From contig JACDDA010000002.1 in assembly GCA_013817245.1 (NCBI GenBank), forward strand, positions 218,252 to 282,251: a DNA stretch of 64,000 bases. Reading direction: 5' to 3'. The notes beneath the pieces were generated by a model. The model had not been told where the DNA came from. It worked only from the letters and a program-made list of their open reading frames with translations, and ran no database searches. Position 1 is the first letter of the stretch; the number at the start of each line of letters is the position of its first letter. Shown here in pieces: positions 34,932 to 44,303 of this stretch. Position numbers and translations under genes: made by a program. The DNA is from Gammaproteobacteria bacterium. Lineage in GTDB: Bacteria > Pseudomonadota > Gammaproteobacteria > HTCC5015.

Positions 34932-35390
34932 ATGAAAAAATTGCGTATTTTATTGCTGGTATTATTGTGTGTGCAGTCAGCATATTGTTTTTCCTCAGCA
35001 GGAATAAATTTTGCAGAAGGAATAACATTTTTAGATATTACAAAAAAAAATGCAAATAAGTTTAATGTAAGCGTGACCTTCACCGAAAAAATTTATTCAT
35101 ATGCTGTGGCTACGTATTATAGATATAGAGTAATGTGCCCTCTTAAAACAGAACTAGGTTTAACATTTAATCGTGCTATATTTTGGATAGATTATAGAGG
35201 AGATGACAGGGAGCAGTTTGGAGCAGAAATAAAAATGGATATGGTTTCTGATAAAAATGGATTAAGCGGGGATATTACCATCACAAAAAATATAGCAAAA
35301 AATTTACGCGTTTATTGTGACTATCATTCCGGCCAGAGTGCTTATTCTACAAGATATGTTATCTATATTGGGACCTTTACGAATCAATAG
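34932..35390 (+). CDS. Secreted hypothetical protein, possible periplasmic immunity protein
   Basis: The 152-residue product has a clear signal peptide (LRILLLVLLCVQSAYC, cut near residue 20) and a beta-rich mature part with two later cysteines (RVMCPLK and LRVYCDYHSGQ) that could form a disulfide. I do not recognise the family. The gene is strongly AT-rich, unlike its neighbours hemL and thiE. It starts 3 bases after a possible toxin remnant, so a role as periplasmic immunity protein is a guess from position. It is followed by another CTTGAATTCAAG repeat. Confidence 0.6.
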   Translation: MKKLRILLLVLLCVQSAYCFSSAGINFAEGITFLDITKKNANKFNVSVTFTEKIYSYAVATYYRYRVMCPLKTELGLTFNRAIFWIDYRGDDREQFGAEIKMDMVSDKNGLSGDITITKNIAKNLRVYCDYHSGQSAYSTRYVIYIGTFTNQ

Positions 35391-35397
35391 GGAATCA

Positions 35398-35421
35398 CTT
35401 GAATTCAAGAATCAAGTGCAA
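35398..35421. repeat. Palindromic repeat after the secreted protein gene
   Basis: CTTGAATTCAAG followed by AATCAAG recurs here as at 33927-33947. The two copies enclose the transposase unit and the AT-rich gene, so they could mark the ends of the insertion. Confidence 0.6.
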
Positions 35422-35435
35422 CATTGAATAATCCC

Positions 35436-36737
35436 TTAAAGCGCGAATGCGGAAAATGTTTTGTTTGCTGCTGTGAGCGTATTGTTAATATCTTCCGCAC
35501 TATGCGCACTCGACACAAACCCTGCTTCATACGCCGATGGCGCAAGATAAACTCCTTCGTTTAGCATGCCATGAAAAAAGCGTTTGAATTTTTCGGCGTC
35601 ACAGGCCATGACATCGGCAAAACTATTTACTTGTTTTGTTTCGGTAAAAAATAAACCAAACATGCCGCCGACTTGGTTGGTGGTGAAAGCAATGTTGTGT
35701 TGTTGTGCGGCGTGTTGTAAGCCGCTTAATAAATCGCTAGTGGTTTGTGTGAGTTTTTCAAAAAAATTCGGCGCTGAAATTAACTCCAAGGTTTTTAAAC
35801 CGGCCGTCATCGCGATGGGATTGCCGGATAATGTACCTGCTTGATAAATGGGTCCTAGCGGTGCCAATTTTTGCATAATGTCTTTACGTCCACCGAATGC
35901 ACCCACTGGCATGCCGCCACCGATAACTTTGCCCAAAGTAGTTAAGTCTGGTGTGATGTTGTACAGCGCTTGCGCGCCACCCAGTGCAACACGAAAGCCG
36001 GTCATGACTTCATCAAAAATTAATAATGCGCCGTATTGATCACACACCTCACGCAAGCCTGCTAAAAAATCCGGCGCAGGTGGAATGCAATTCATATTAC
36101 CCGCAACGGGTTCAACAATAATGCAGGCGATGTGTTTACCTTTTTGTTTGAATAAATCTTTTACAGCTTGCAGATCGTTATACGGCAATGTCAGTGTGTG
36201 TGCGGCTAATGCTTTGGGTACGCCGGGTGATGTTGGTTCGCCGAGTGTTAATGCGCCGGAACCGGCTTTGATTAAAAATGAATCGCCGTGACCGTGATAA
36301 CAACCTTCAAATTTTAAAATATCATCACGACCCGTGTAGCCGCGTGCTAAACGAATGGCGCTCATCGTCGCTTCGGTGCCGGAGCTCACCATGCGCACCA
36401 TTTCTATTGATGGAATTAATTGGCAAACACGTTCGGCCATTTCGCTTTCTAATTGTGTGGGCGCGCCAAAACTTAAACCTTTCGTTGCTGCGTGTTGCAC
36501 GGCAGCGATGACGTCGGGATGTGTGTGTCCGACAATCATCGGGCCCCATGAACCGACATAATCAATATAACGTTTGCCTTCGCTATCAAAAAGATACGCA
36601 CCTTGCGCACGTTCGATAAAAACCGGGGTGCCACCGACACCTTTGAAAGCACGCACCGGTGAATTTACACCGCCAGGAATATGTTGTTGGGCGCGTTCGA
36701 AGAGGGTTTTGGAATCAGAAAAGTGGCCAGCGCTCAT
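35436..36737 (-). CDS. hemL: Glutamate-1-semialdehyde 2,1-aminomutase
   Basis: HemL makes 5-aminolevulinate, the precursor of heme, by PLP-dependent amino shift. The 433-residue class III aminotransferase has [70 protein letters not shown] and [16 protein letters not shown]. The PLP lysine is in [18 protein letters not shown]. It is monocistronic or the end of the thi cluster; thiE starts upstream only 700 bases to the right. The usual neighbour order hemL-thiE-thiD occurs in Pseudomonas and relatives. Confidence 0.98.
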   Translation of the reverse strand: MSAGHFSDSKTLFERAQQHIPGGVNSPVRAFKGVGGTPVFIERAQGAYLFDSEGKRYIDYVGSWGPMIVGHTHPDVIAAVQHAATKGLSFGAPTQLESEMAERVCQLIPSIEMVRMVSSGTEATMSAIRLARGYTGRDDILKFEGCYHGHGDSFLIKAGSGALTLGEPTSPGVPKALAAHTLTLPYNDLQAVKDLFKQKGKHIACIIVEPVAGNMNCIPPAPDFLAGLREVCDQYGALLIFDEVMTGFRVALGGAQALYNITPDLTTLGKVIGGGMPVGAFGGRKDIMQKLAPLGPIYQAGTLSGNPIAMTAGLKTLELISAPNFFEKLTQTTSDLLSGLQHAAQQHNIAFTTNQVGGMFGLFFTETKQVNSFADVMACDAEKFKRFFHGMLNEGVYLAPSAYEAGFVSSAHSAEDINNTLTAANKTFSAFAL

Positions 36738-36791
36738 GCGAATATCTCAATGAAGGGAAGACGTGAATCAATAGCGTTGGATTATAAACGT

Positions 36792-37436
36792 CTAAGGCTT
36801 TTGAAGCAGTAGCGCGAGTTGCCTTGTGGCTTCTTGAATATCGGGTTGGTCGAAAATGGCAGAAACCACAGCGAGCATGTCTACCCCACTGGGTAATAAT
36901 GTCGTGGCATTGTCGGCGCTAATGCCGCCGATGGCGCAAATCGGAATGGCCAGCGTTTGTTTGGCCATTTGTAATAAATCAATGCTGGCTGCTACTGCAT
37001 TGGGTTTAGTGCGCGAGGGAAAAAAACTCCCGAACGCGACGTAATTAGCGCCACTGCGTTGTGCGATTAAGGCTTTATCTAGCGAGTGATAACAGGACAC
37101 ACCGATGATAACGTCATCGCCTAATTTGTCGCGCGCGCGGCGCGGGTCTGTGTCTTCATCGCCCAAATGAACGCCGTCGGCGCGACAGCTGCGCGCCAGT
37201 TCTACATCATCATTAATAATGAGCGGCACCGCATAACGTTGACAAAGATATTGCAGCGCTTCGGCTTCGCGGAAACGTTCGGCGGTGGAGCCGGTTTTAT
37301 TGCGATATTGAATAATTTGCGCGCCACCTAAAATCGCATCTTCTACGGCGCTGGCTAAATGCGAACTCGGAATTAAGTTAGCATCGGTAATGGCGTATAC
37401 ACCACTTAAGCGATAGCGCGATTGCCAATTACTCAT
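36792..37436 (-). CDS. thiE: Thiamine phosphate synthase
   Basis: ThiE joins HMP diphosphate and thiazole phosphate to thiamine phosphate. The 214-residue TIM barrel starts with LSGVYAITDANLIP and shows GGAQIIQYRNKTGS, the conserved LIINDDVELARSCRADGVHLGDED, GVSCYHSLDKAL, VAFGSFFPSRTKPNA and PICAIGGISADN. The ATG at 37436 lies 8 bases inside the thiD reading frame. It is coupled to thiD. Confidence 0.95.
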   Translation of the reverse strand: MSNWQSRYRLSGVYAITDANLIPSSHLASAVEDAILGGAQIIQYRNKTGSTAERFREAEALQYLCQRYAVPLIINDDVELARSCRADGVHLGDEDTDPRRARDKLGDDVIIGVSCYHSLDKALIAQRSGANYVAFGSFFPSRTKPNAVAASIDLLQMAKQTLAIPICAIGGISADNATTLLPSGVDMLAVVSAIFDQPDIQEATRQLALLLQKP

Positions 37437-38268
37437 CGTCGTCGCCATCTTCAAAGTCTTCAGGGGTTTCTTCATCTTCGTCAGATCCTTCTGCCCAAAA
37501 TAAACGATTAGGATGCCATTGACCCATTCCCAATCGATAACCGCCAACTAAGCTTTGCCAGGTATAAGCTTGCGCTTCTTCAATGGCTTGCACCGGATCG
37601 GTGCCTTGCGCTAATAAACCGGCAATTGCGGAAGCGAGCGTACAACCGGAACCGTGATATGTATTAGGTAACCGATCCCATTCGTAGGAGTGTAGTTCTT
37701 TTTGCTGATGGAATAGGCGATTGATAACTTTAGTCGTGTTTTCATGGGTGCCGGTGACTAACACATATTCGCAGCCCCATTCTTGTAGTGCCGCGCAGGC
37801 GGCTAGCGAAGAATCTGCTTCGGGCACCAGCAGACGAATTTCATGGCTATTCGGTGTCAGCACATCAATTTGAGGTAATAACAACTCACGCATCATGTCG
37901 AGCATGCCGGTGTCGGCGAATGCTAAACCGCCGCCTGCGGCGAGCACCGGATCCATCACCACGGGAATATGCGGATAGTCGCGCAACAATAAACTGACCG
38001 CTTCGATAATTTCTTCGCTGCCTAATAATCCTAATTTAATGACATCGACCGACATATCTTCAAGCACTTGGCGCGCTTGTTGGCTGACCAAAGTGGCATC
38101 TAAGGGGTTAATGGTTTTGACGTTACAGGTATCTTGAACCGTCACGCAGGTGACTATTGGCAACGCTTGCACGCCTTGGCTTAAAATCGCCTCGATATCG
38201 GCGCATAAGCCCGCACCACCACTGGGATCATTTCCCGAAATCGTCATTACGGTGGCAACTGTGGTCAT
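37429..38268 (-). CDS. thiD: Bifunctional HMP / HMP-phosphate kinase
   Basis: ThiD phosphorylates hydroxymethylpyrimidine and its phosphate for thiamine synthesis. The 279-residue ribokinase-fold protein has TISGNDPSGGAGLCADIEA, TCVTVQDTCNV, VVMDPVLAAGGGLAF, LTPNSHEIRLLVPEA, VTGTHENTT and the anion-hole motif HGSGCTLASAIAGLLAQG. The last 20 residues (DEDEETPEDFEDGDDDE) are almost wholly acidic and are not part of the usual enzyme. This tail overlaps the start of thiE by 8 bases. No TPP riboswitch is seen upstream. Confidence 0.93.
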   Translation of the reverse strand: MTTVATVMTISGNDPSGGAGLCADIEAILSQGVQALPIVTCVTVQDTCNVKTINPLDATLVSQQARQVLEDMSVDVIKLGLLGSEEIIEAVSLLLRDYPHIPVVMDPVLAAGGGLAFADTGMLDMMRELLLPQIDVLTPNSHEIRLLVPEADSSLAACAALQEWGCEYVLVTGTHENTTKVINRLFHQQKELHSYEWDRLPNTYHGSGCTLASAIAGLLAQGTDPVQAIEEAQAYTWQSLVGGYRLGMGQWHPNRLFWAEGSDEDEETPEDFEDGDDDE

Positions 38269-38378
38269 AACATTCCTCTGGTGAATCTCTGGCGAAAGTG
38301 AAGTCGAAGTTTACTCTGTGTCAGCAAGCTGGGAAAATGCACACTTCGGAATTAAAAAACAGCAGTGAGAATACCTCA

Positions 38379-38543
38379 ATGAAGTGTTATATGTGTGTGG
38401 TCTGTGGTTATATCTATGATGAACAAAAAGGCGATCCTAAACACGGGATTCCCGCCGGCACCAAATGGGATGATGTCCCGGAAAATTGGTTGTGTCCTGA
38501 TTGCAGCGCCGTTAAATCTGATTTTCAAATGATTGAAATCTAG
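38379..38543 (+). CDS. Rubredoxin
   Basis: Rubredoxin is a small electron carrier with one iron held by four cysteines. The 54-residue protein has YMCVVCGYIYDEQKG (CxxC) and ENWLCPDCSAVKSDF (CxxC). I start at 38379, where the compact rubredoxin fold begins; an in-frame reading from 38298 would add 27 residues without family match. It is divergent from thiD. In Pseudomonas-type genomes rubredoxin near hemL-thi genes is common and serves alkane hydroxylase or oxidative stress reactions. Confidence 0.92.
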   Translation: MKCYMCVVCGYIYDEQKGDPKHGIPAGTKWDDVPENWLCPDCSAVKSDFQMIEI

Positions 38544-38568
38544 TTCGACACTTTTTTAATTTCCTAAC

Positions 38569-39930
38569 ATGCTAAATTTTTCCTTATGGCGCCAACGCGT
38601 AAGCGATCGCGCGGCGCATCATCGCGTCTGGGTTTTAGCCTTCCCCATGATATTGTCGAGTTTAACGGTGCCGCTGTTAGGTATCGTCGATACGGCCGTG
38701 GTGGGACATTTAGCCAGTGCGCATTATATGGGTGCGGTGGCGATCGGCAGTTTGATTTTTAATTTTTTGTTTTGGGGTTTTGGTTTTTTGCGCATGTCTG
38801 CGACGGGTTTGACCGCGCAAGCGTTTGGACAAAATGATGAGCACGCTATTCGAACCATTTTATGGCGTTCTTTATTGTTAGCCGCCATCTTGGCTTTTAT
38901 TCTGTTATTACTTTCACCGATATTATTAAGCATTGCTTTGCACTGGCTACAGGCCAGCGCACAAGTGGAACCACTCGCTGCGGAATATTTTCATATTCGC
39001 GCGTGGGCAGTGCCGGCTATCTTAATGCGGTTTGTGATTATGGGTTGGTTGTTGGGTTTGCATAACGCCCGTGGCACTTTATGGATTTTATTATTAGTAA
39101 ATGGTTTGAATGCTTTATTAGATATTATTTTTGTCGTGTACTGGCATTACGACGTGGTGGGTGTAGCGTGGGCGAGCACCATCGCGGATTACGCAGGTTT
39201 GTTATTAGCTTTTTATTTAGCACGTAAACAATTGCAGCTTTATAAAATAAATAACGCCCCTAAGGTTTCGTGGATTACTTTATTTAATGGGCGAGAAATT
39301 TGGCAGTTATGGAAGCTCAACCAAGACATTTTTATTCGTACTTTATTAGTTATTAGCGCGTTTTCTTTTTTTACCGCGCAAAGCGCAACATTTGGTGATA
39401 CCACGTTAGCAGCCAATACCGTTTTATTAAATTTAGTATTGTTATTGGCGTTTGCTTTAGATGGTTTTGCGCATGCGGCGGAAGCATTAATAGGTCGCGC
39501 CATTGGACGAAAAGATCGTTTGCAATTTAAGACAGATGTTTGGATCACCGGTTTGTGGTCGGTGGTGTCGGGTGTGTTGTTCACATTATTATTTTGCTTA
39601 AGTGGTCACACCTTGATTCGTTGGATGACCAGTATTACTGCCGTGCAACAAGTGGCTGATGAATATCTTATTTGGTTAATAATAAGCCCGCTGATTAGTA
39701 TTTGGGCGTTTTGGTTAGATGGCATTTTTATCGGTGCAACACGCGTGGTGATATTACGCAACAGCATGATTGTGGCAATAGTGATTTATAGCAGCGTTTG
39801 GTATTTAACAACCGCATGGGCTAATCACGGTTTGTGGTTAGCGTTATTGAGCTTTTTAGGTGCACGGGGTTTAGTGTTAGCGTTGAGTTACCATTGGATA
39901 GAACGTCGTGAAGGATTTATTGTCGGCTAA
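38569..39930 (+). CDS. dinF: MATE family efflux transporter (DinF-like)
   Basis: The 453-residue integral membrane protein has 12 likely helices in two halves of six. The MATE pattern is visible at the start (VLAFPMILSSLTVPLLGIVD and TAVVGHLASAHYMGAVAIG) and in the second half (TTLAANTVLLNLVLLLAFAL, then DGFAHAAEALIGRAIGR). DinF members expel cationic compounds with sodium or protons and include a DNA-damage inducible form in Escherichia. It starts 25 bases after rubredoxin and is tail to tail with the SirB1 gene, with 4 bases between the stops. Confidence 0.93.
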   Translation: MLNFSLWRQRVSDRAAHHRVWVLAFPMILSSLTVPLLGIVDTAVVGHLASAHYMGAVAIGSLIFNFLFWGFGFLRMSATGLTAQAFGQNDEHAIRTILWRSLLLAAILAFILLLLSPILLSIALHWLQASAQVEPLAAEYFHIRAWAVPAILMRFVIMGWLLGLHNARGTLWILLLVNGLNALLDIIFVVYWHYDVVGVAWASTIADYAGLLLAFYLARKQLQLYKINNAPKVSWITLFNGREIWQLWKLNQDIFIRTLLVISAFSFFTAQSATFGDTTLAANTVLLNLVLLLAFALDGFAHAAEALIGRAIGRKDRLQFKTDVWITGLWSVVSGVLFTLLFCLSGHTLIRWMTSITAVQQVADEYLIWLIISPLISIWAFWLDGIFIGATRVVILRNSMIVAIVIYSSVWYLTTAWANHGLWLALLSFLGARGLVLALSYHWIERREGFIVG

Positions 39931-39934
39931 GTAT

Positions 39935-40759
39935 TTAGTGAATGTGCAAATCACTGTGTTGTAAACGAATCACTTCTGCGCGCACGCGTTCGGCTTCATC
40001 ATCGCTAACATCCATGTGCAAATAATGTTGGTAATCTTTTAAAGCCGGCAAATAACAATCCAGTTGTTGATAGAGTTTGCCGCGCATTAAATATTCATCG
40101 GCATTATCAGGCGTCAGCCGAATAATCCAATCACTGTAATGCAGCGCTTTTTCAGCGGCGGCTTTTTGGATATGAATGACGCGCAAGTTACGCAGTAAAC
40201 GCACCAAAATAGCTTTGTTGCTAGCAGGCGCTAAATAATCTTCTAATGATTCGTCGGTCTCGAGTTCAACGTGTTGTTCTAGGCGTTCGTAAAGTTCGGT
40301 TTCATCTAAGGACATGCCACCAAAAAATGGATCTAATACAATCGCGCCGCCGGCAACATTAAAGCGTACTAAGAAATGTCCAGGAAAACACACGCCTTCT
40401 AAATCTAAACCTAAGCGTTTGCCGATTTCCATATAGATGATGCTCAGTGAAATCGGAATGCCGCTTTTACGATCAAGCACATCGTTGAGCAAACTATTAC
40501 GCGGATCATAATAGTCATCTAAGTTGCCACTAAAACCTTGTTGCTTGAATAAGTAATTATTTAATGTTTCTAGAATATGTTCGGCATCGGTGGCGTCATT
40601 GAGCTGATGTTGCACAGCCTTCGCATGCGCGTCAATTTGCGCAAGATAAGTGGGAACGTCTAAATCGGGGTATTCGCGCTGAGCAATAAACAAAGCGGCT
40701 TGGATTAAATCAATGTCGTGGTCGGCAAGACCCGCGAGCTGCTCAAAGTTGTTTAGCAT
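39935..40759 (-). CDS. SirB1 family protein (transglutaminase-like plus TPR)
   Basis: The 274-residue protein has the SirB1 core: the DDYYDPRNSLLNDVLDRKSG stretch and GIPISLSIIYMEIGKRLGL, with the CFPGHFLVRF motif in a transglutaminase-like fold. The C-terminal third has TPR-type helices (EKALHYSDWIIRLTPDNADE, YLMRGKLYQQLDCYLPALKDY). The function is not settled; some members are linked to peptidoglycan or stress genes. I start at 40759, dropping 13 extra residues of an in-frame upstream start. Confidence 0.88.
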   Translation of the reverse strand: MLNNFEQLAGLADHDIDLIQAALFIAQREYPDLDVPTYLAQIDAHAKAVQHQLNDATDAEHILETLNNYLFKQQGFSGNLDDYYDPRNSLLNDVLDRKSGIPISLSIIYMEIGKRLGLDLEGVCFPGHFLVRFNVAGGAIVLDPFFGGMSLDETELYERLEQHVELETDESLEDYLAPASNKAILVRLLRNLRVIHIQKAAAEKALHYSDWIIRLTPDNADEYLMRGKLYQQLDCYLPALKDYQHYLHMDVSDDEAERVRAEVIRLQHSDLHIH

Positions 40760-41074
40760 GAATCGTTTATACCGTAAAAAAGTGACGCTGCAAAGCAAGC
40801 AGGCTTAAAAGTGTCGTTGTCATCAACGTTAAATGTTTGTTTTGTATGATGTTTTAGAGTTTGCTGCAAAAATCTCGACACGCCTGTTGAGATTTGGTTG
40901 AGATTCGCGCATAAGCATCCGTTGAGCGCGGTAAATCAACCGATGTGTGTCGCGGATTTGAGCCTGATATCTGGGTTTGATATTCGACAAAGCGCTAGTC
41001 GGCTGCTTAGAATCGCCATGCCCAGCCAGCGCCCTATGCTGACTGATGTAAGTGAGTAGTGCGGGAGCGGTTTG
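40760..41074. other. Intergenic region without supported gene
   Basis: These 315 bases separate the SirB1 gene and the methyltransferase gene and should hold both promoters. A minus-strand reading frame from 41095 to 40829 exists, but it overlaps the methyltransferase start and has no recognisable features. I see no tRNA, riboswitch or clear hairpin. Confidence 0.5.
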
Positions 41075-41737
41075 ATGTCCAGTCGTAGCATTCAATTATC
41101 AGATGCCTTGTATGACTATATGTTGTCGGTGTCTTTGCAAGAAACCAGTTTGTTGCAGCGGTTACGTCTTGAGACCGCAGAGTTGCCCGATGCGCGTATG
41201 CAAATTTCGCCCGAGCAAGGCCAGTTTATGGCTATGTTGGTGGAGTTAATGCAGGCGCGGCGCATTATCGAAGTAGGCACCTTTACCGGTTACAGCGCTT
41301 TATGTATGGCGATGGCGATGCCTGCCGATGGCGAGATGGTCTGTTGTGATGTAGAAACGGAATGGACGGATATTGCGCAAAAATATTGGGAAGAAGCGGG
41401 TTGCCGATATTTAATTGATTTACGCATTGCGCCGGCGGTAGAAACCTTGGATCAGCTATTGTTGCAAAAACGCCAAGGTCATTATGACTTGGTTTTTATT
41501 GACGCGGATAAAGGCAATTATGACGCCTATTATGAACGTGCCATACAGCTCGTTCGTCGGCGTGGATTAATCATGATTGATAACACGCTGTGGGGTGGTT
41601 CGGTTATTGATGGCAATAATCAAAAACCCGATACCTTGGCAATTCGCGCGTTAAACCTAAAACTGGTGCAAGACTCGCGCGTGCAAGTTTCCATGTTACC
41701 GTTAGGTGATGGCCTAACATTAATTCTTAAAAAGTAA
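41075..41737 (+). CDS. O-methyltransferase (caffeoyl-CoA/catechol type)
   Basis: The 220-residue SAM-dependent enzyme belongs to the O-methyltransferase family 3. The SAM site is IIEVGTFTGYSALCMAMAMP, with the following acidic strand GEMVCCDVETEW. The metal site is DLVFIDADKGNYDAYYERA and DNTLWGGSVID, with the two Asp and the Asn of magnesium-dependent members. The substrate cannot be told. I start at the ATG at 41075 rather than the TTG three bases earlier. It is monocistronic. Confidence 0.92.
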   Translation: MSSRSIQLSDALYDYMLSVSLQETSLLQRLRLETAELPDARMQISPEQGQFMAMLVELMQARRIIEVGTFTGYSALCMAMAMPADGEMVCCDVETEWTDIAQKYWEEAGCRYLIDLRIAPAVETLDQLLLQKRQGHYDLVFIDADKGNYDAYYERAIQLVRRRGLIMIDNTLWGGSVIDGNNQKPDTLAIRALNLKLVQDSRVQVSMLPLGDGLTLILKK

Positions 41738-41853
41738 AATGCGTCAGCACGCTTAGTCATCAAACCGTCATATTTAAAATATAAAGCTGTAACACTCGTT
41801 CGCCAAAATCCGCTTGTTTTTAATTGTAACCAACCATCAAGGGTGGATAGCTC

Positions 41854-43158
41854 ATGAAGAATGTACGTACATTGTTGATCGCTTCTGCGGTAGCGGCCAG
41901 CGTAGTATCCCCAATGGCAGCAGCTGAACTAAAAGTTTATGGTAAAGCTAGCTTGTCATTGGAAAATGCAGAAACCAAAGGCATTTCAAGCGTTAGATAT
42001 TTAACAGCGGGTGATGCGGCAAGCCGTGTTGATACCACCACTTTAGATGATAAATGGCAAGTAACCAGCCATGCATCACGTTTTGGTGTCAAAGGTGATA
42101 ATGAATTAAATGATTGGTTGAAAGCTGTATACATCATGGAATGGGAAATAGACATGGCTGATAACACCAATAGCAGCGCTGACCACATCAAAGCGCGTAA
42201 TCAGTATGTTGGTTTAAAAAGTAATTCCTTCGGTGAAATCATTATTGGTCGTAACGATACGCCAGTAAAAACTGCACAAGGTAAAATTGATTTATTTAAT
42301 GATTTGCCGGGTGACATTAAAAACGTCATGGAAGGTGAACAACGTCAAAACAATATGATTCAGTACAGCACGCCTAATTTCTTGGATCTTGTGCAAGCTA
42401 AATTGATGTTAGTGCCTGGTGAATCTGGTGCGCAAGGTTATGACGATCCGTCAACTGCCGCTAAAGATTGCGATACGCTTTCTACGCCTGAAGATGAATG
42501 CACACTGAGCGTACGCGATGGTATTGCTGATGGTAAGTCGCTCTCTGTTGTTGTTGAACCTGGTAATTTTTATATTGCAGCAGCAGTGGATATGGACATG
42601 CCAGCAAAAAATAGCGGTACCAATTTCACTATTAAAAATGGTGGTGGTGCAGCAATTGACTATACCCCAAATCAAGGTTTTAACGGTTATACATCCGCTT
42701 TTCGTTTTGTTGACACTACGCGTTTAGTGTTTATGTATAAAGTAAAAAGCTTTGGTGGTGGTGTGTTAGTGCAAAGCTCGGAATTGTCCAATACCAATGG
42801 AAACGTTGCAGCAAATACAATTACTGCTGCTAATCCTAATGCTAGAAGTAATCCGGGCAAAGAAGAGTCAATTATGTTTAGTGGTTATTACAAGTTAGCC
42901 TTCGCTAAATTTAAGGGTCAGCTGATTGAAACTGAGAATTTTGCAGGTGATGATATTGATGCGACTTCATTAAGCGTTGGCGTAGACTTCCAATTGGGTG
43001 AAAAAACCATATTGGGTGTCTATAACACGCAAAATGAGTTCGAACACAATGGCGTTTCGATTGCCAATTTTGATGGTTTAGGTAATGCCTATGCTGCTAA
43101 TGCCGGCACCGTAAGCGAAGTAAACACCTTCGGTGTGAATTTAGAACATAGTTTCTAA
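41854..43158 (+). CDS. Gram-negative general porin
   Basis: The 434-residue protein starts with a signal peptide (KNVRTLLIASAVAASVVSPM and AAA) and continues AELKVYGKASLSLENAE, the typical first porin strand. It has the porin pattern SRFGVKGDNELNDWLKAVYI, QYVGLKSNSFGEIIIGRNDT and repeated aromatic-ended strands, and ends NLEHSF with the terminal Phe signal for outer-membrane assembly. It should form a 16-strand trimeric channel with unknown solute preference. Its own promoter region and a strong terminator make it a single-gene unit. Confidence 0.93.
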   Translation: MKNVRTLLIASAVAASVVSPMAAAELKVYGKASLSLENAETKGISSVRYLTAGDAASRVDTTTLDDKWQVTSHASRFGVKGDNELNDWLKAVYIMEWEIDMADNTNSSADHIKARNQYVGLKSNSFGEIIIGRNDTPVKTAQGKIDLFNDLPGDIKNVMEGEQRQNNMIQYSTPNFLDLVQAKLMLVPGESGAQGYDDPSTAAKDCDTLSTPEDECTLSVRDGIADGKSLSVVVEPGNFYIAAAVDMDMPAKNSGTNFTIKNGGGAAIDYTPNQGFNGYTSAFRFVDTTRLVFMYKVKSFGGGVLVQSSELSNTNGNVAANTITAANPNARSNPGKEESIMFSGYYKLAFAKFKGQLIETENFAGDDIDATSLSVGVDFQLGEKTILGVYNTQNEFEHNGVSIANFDGLGNAYAANAGTVSEVNTFGVNLEHSF

Positions 43159-43182
43159 TTTATAATAAGTAAGTTCTATATG

Positions 43183-43214
43183 AAGCGCCCTTTTAAATAA
43201 GGGCGCTTTTTTTA
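43183..43214 (+). terminator. Terminator of the porin gene
   Basis: AAGCGCCCTT and AAGGGCGCTT form a 10-bp stem with a short TTAAAT loop, followed by a T run. It starts 24 bases after the porin stop. Confidence 0.92.
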
Positions 43215-43298
43215 TGTCTGGTGTTTTGTATTTTAAGAGTGTGCGTTATTAGATATATAAAATGCGATTTAGAAAGTCAGACTAAGGCAGAAAAGTTT

Positions 43299-44303
43299 TT
43301 ACAAACCCGCTGATACAAATTGATCGCGCAAACGATTGGCGCAGGCTTGCCAGCTTTGTTGCAAAGCAAAATCTCGACAGGCTTGTCGATCTAGTTTTAG
43401 CGCGCCTTCAATAGCAAGGGCGAGATTCTCGTTTAACACGCCGGTAATGCCTTGTTGTACGACATCAAGCGGGCCCGGCACTGGATAGGCTGCCACGGGC
43501 GCACCGCACGCCATGGCTTCTAACATGACTAAACCAAAGGTATCGGTGCGTGATGGAAATACAAACACATCGGCCTTTTGAAAATAGTCGCGTAACTCCG
43601 CGCCGTATTTAAAGCCGACAAACTCTGCATTCGGGAAACGTTTTTGAAAACCAACACGACTAGGGCCGTCGCCGACAATAATTTTGTGGCCGGGGATGTC
43701 TAGTTTTAAAAAATCATCAATGCTTTTTTCCACCGCTACGCGGCCGACGTAGATCATCACCGGATTTTTCGGGTCGGTCGGTTTACGATTAGGATTGGGG
43801 TAATAAAGCTGAGTATTAACACCGCGGCCCCACACCACCATATTATTAAACCCTTGCTGTTTTAAATCACGTTCCATGCTGGGCGTGGTGACCATGATTT
43901 TTTGACTGGGTTTATGAAACCAACGGAGAAAAGCATAACCACTGGAAACGGGGATGAGTGATAAACGTTTATTAATGTATTCAGGAAACTTAGTATGAAA
44001 CGAAGTAGTGAATTTATAACCGCGTCGCGTCATATAATGCCGCGCCGCGATGCCTAAGGGGCCTTCAACAGCGATATGCATAAAGTCGGGTTGAAATGCT
44101 TTGATATGTTTGCCGACATCCCATAAATTTAAGCTCAGATCAATTTCTTCATAACCCGGGCACCTAAACGATGTAAACAAACCGGGTTGCAAAATTAAAA
44201 TTTCAAAACCTTGTTTTTCTAATTCGTGCGTGACGTTTTTGATCGTGGTGACTACGCCATTTGTTTGTGGTTCCCAGGCATCGCTTACAATTAATAATTT
44301 CAT
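43299..44303 (-). CDS. Glycosyltransferase family 4, Agt-like glycolipid synthase
   Basis: The 334-residue GT-B enzyme has the GT4 N-terminal start LLIVSDAWEPQTNGVVTTIK and the acceptor helix FHTKFPEYINKRL. In the C-terminal nucleotide-sugar domain are VGRVAVEKSIDDFLKLDIPG and FPSRTDTFGLVMLEAMACGA with the E-x7-E motif. It follows a PlcP-like gene with a 4-base overlap. Such pairs in Sinorhizobium and marine bacteria make glycolipids from diacylglycerol when phosphate is short. The sugar donated (glucose, galactose or glucuronate) is not shown by the sequence. Confidence 0.85.
   Translation of the reverse strand: MKLLIVSDAWEPQTNGVVTTIKNVTHELEKQGFEILILQPGLFTSFRCPGYEEIDLSLNLWDVGKHIKAFQPDFMHIAVEGPLGIAARHYMTRRGYKFTTSFHTKFPEYINKRLSLIPVSSGYAFLRWFHKPSQKIMVTTPSMERDLKQQGFNNMVVWGRGVNTQLYYPNPNRKPTDPKNPVMIYVGRVAVEKSIDDFLKLDIPGHKIIVGDGPSRVGFQKRFPNAEFVGFKYGAELRDYFQKADVFVFPSRTDTFGLVMLEAMACGAPVAAYPVPGPLDVVQQGITGVLNENLALAIEGALKLDRQACRDFALQQSWQACANRLRDQFVSAGL

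Noticed and set aside
38269-38378. Possible TPP riboswitch before thiD
   Set aside because: No CUGAGA core or matching stems are present.
40829-41095. 88-codon minus-strand frame between the SirB1 and methyltransferase genes
   Set aside because: It overlaps the methyltransferase start, has no good ribosome binding site and no familiar pattern.
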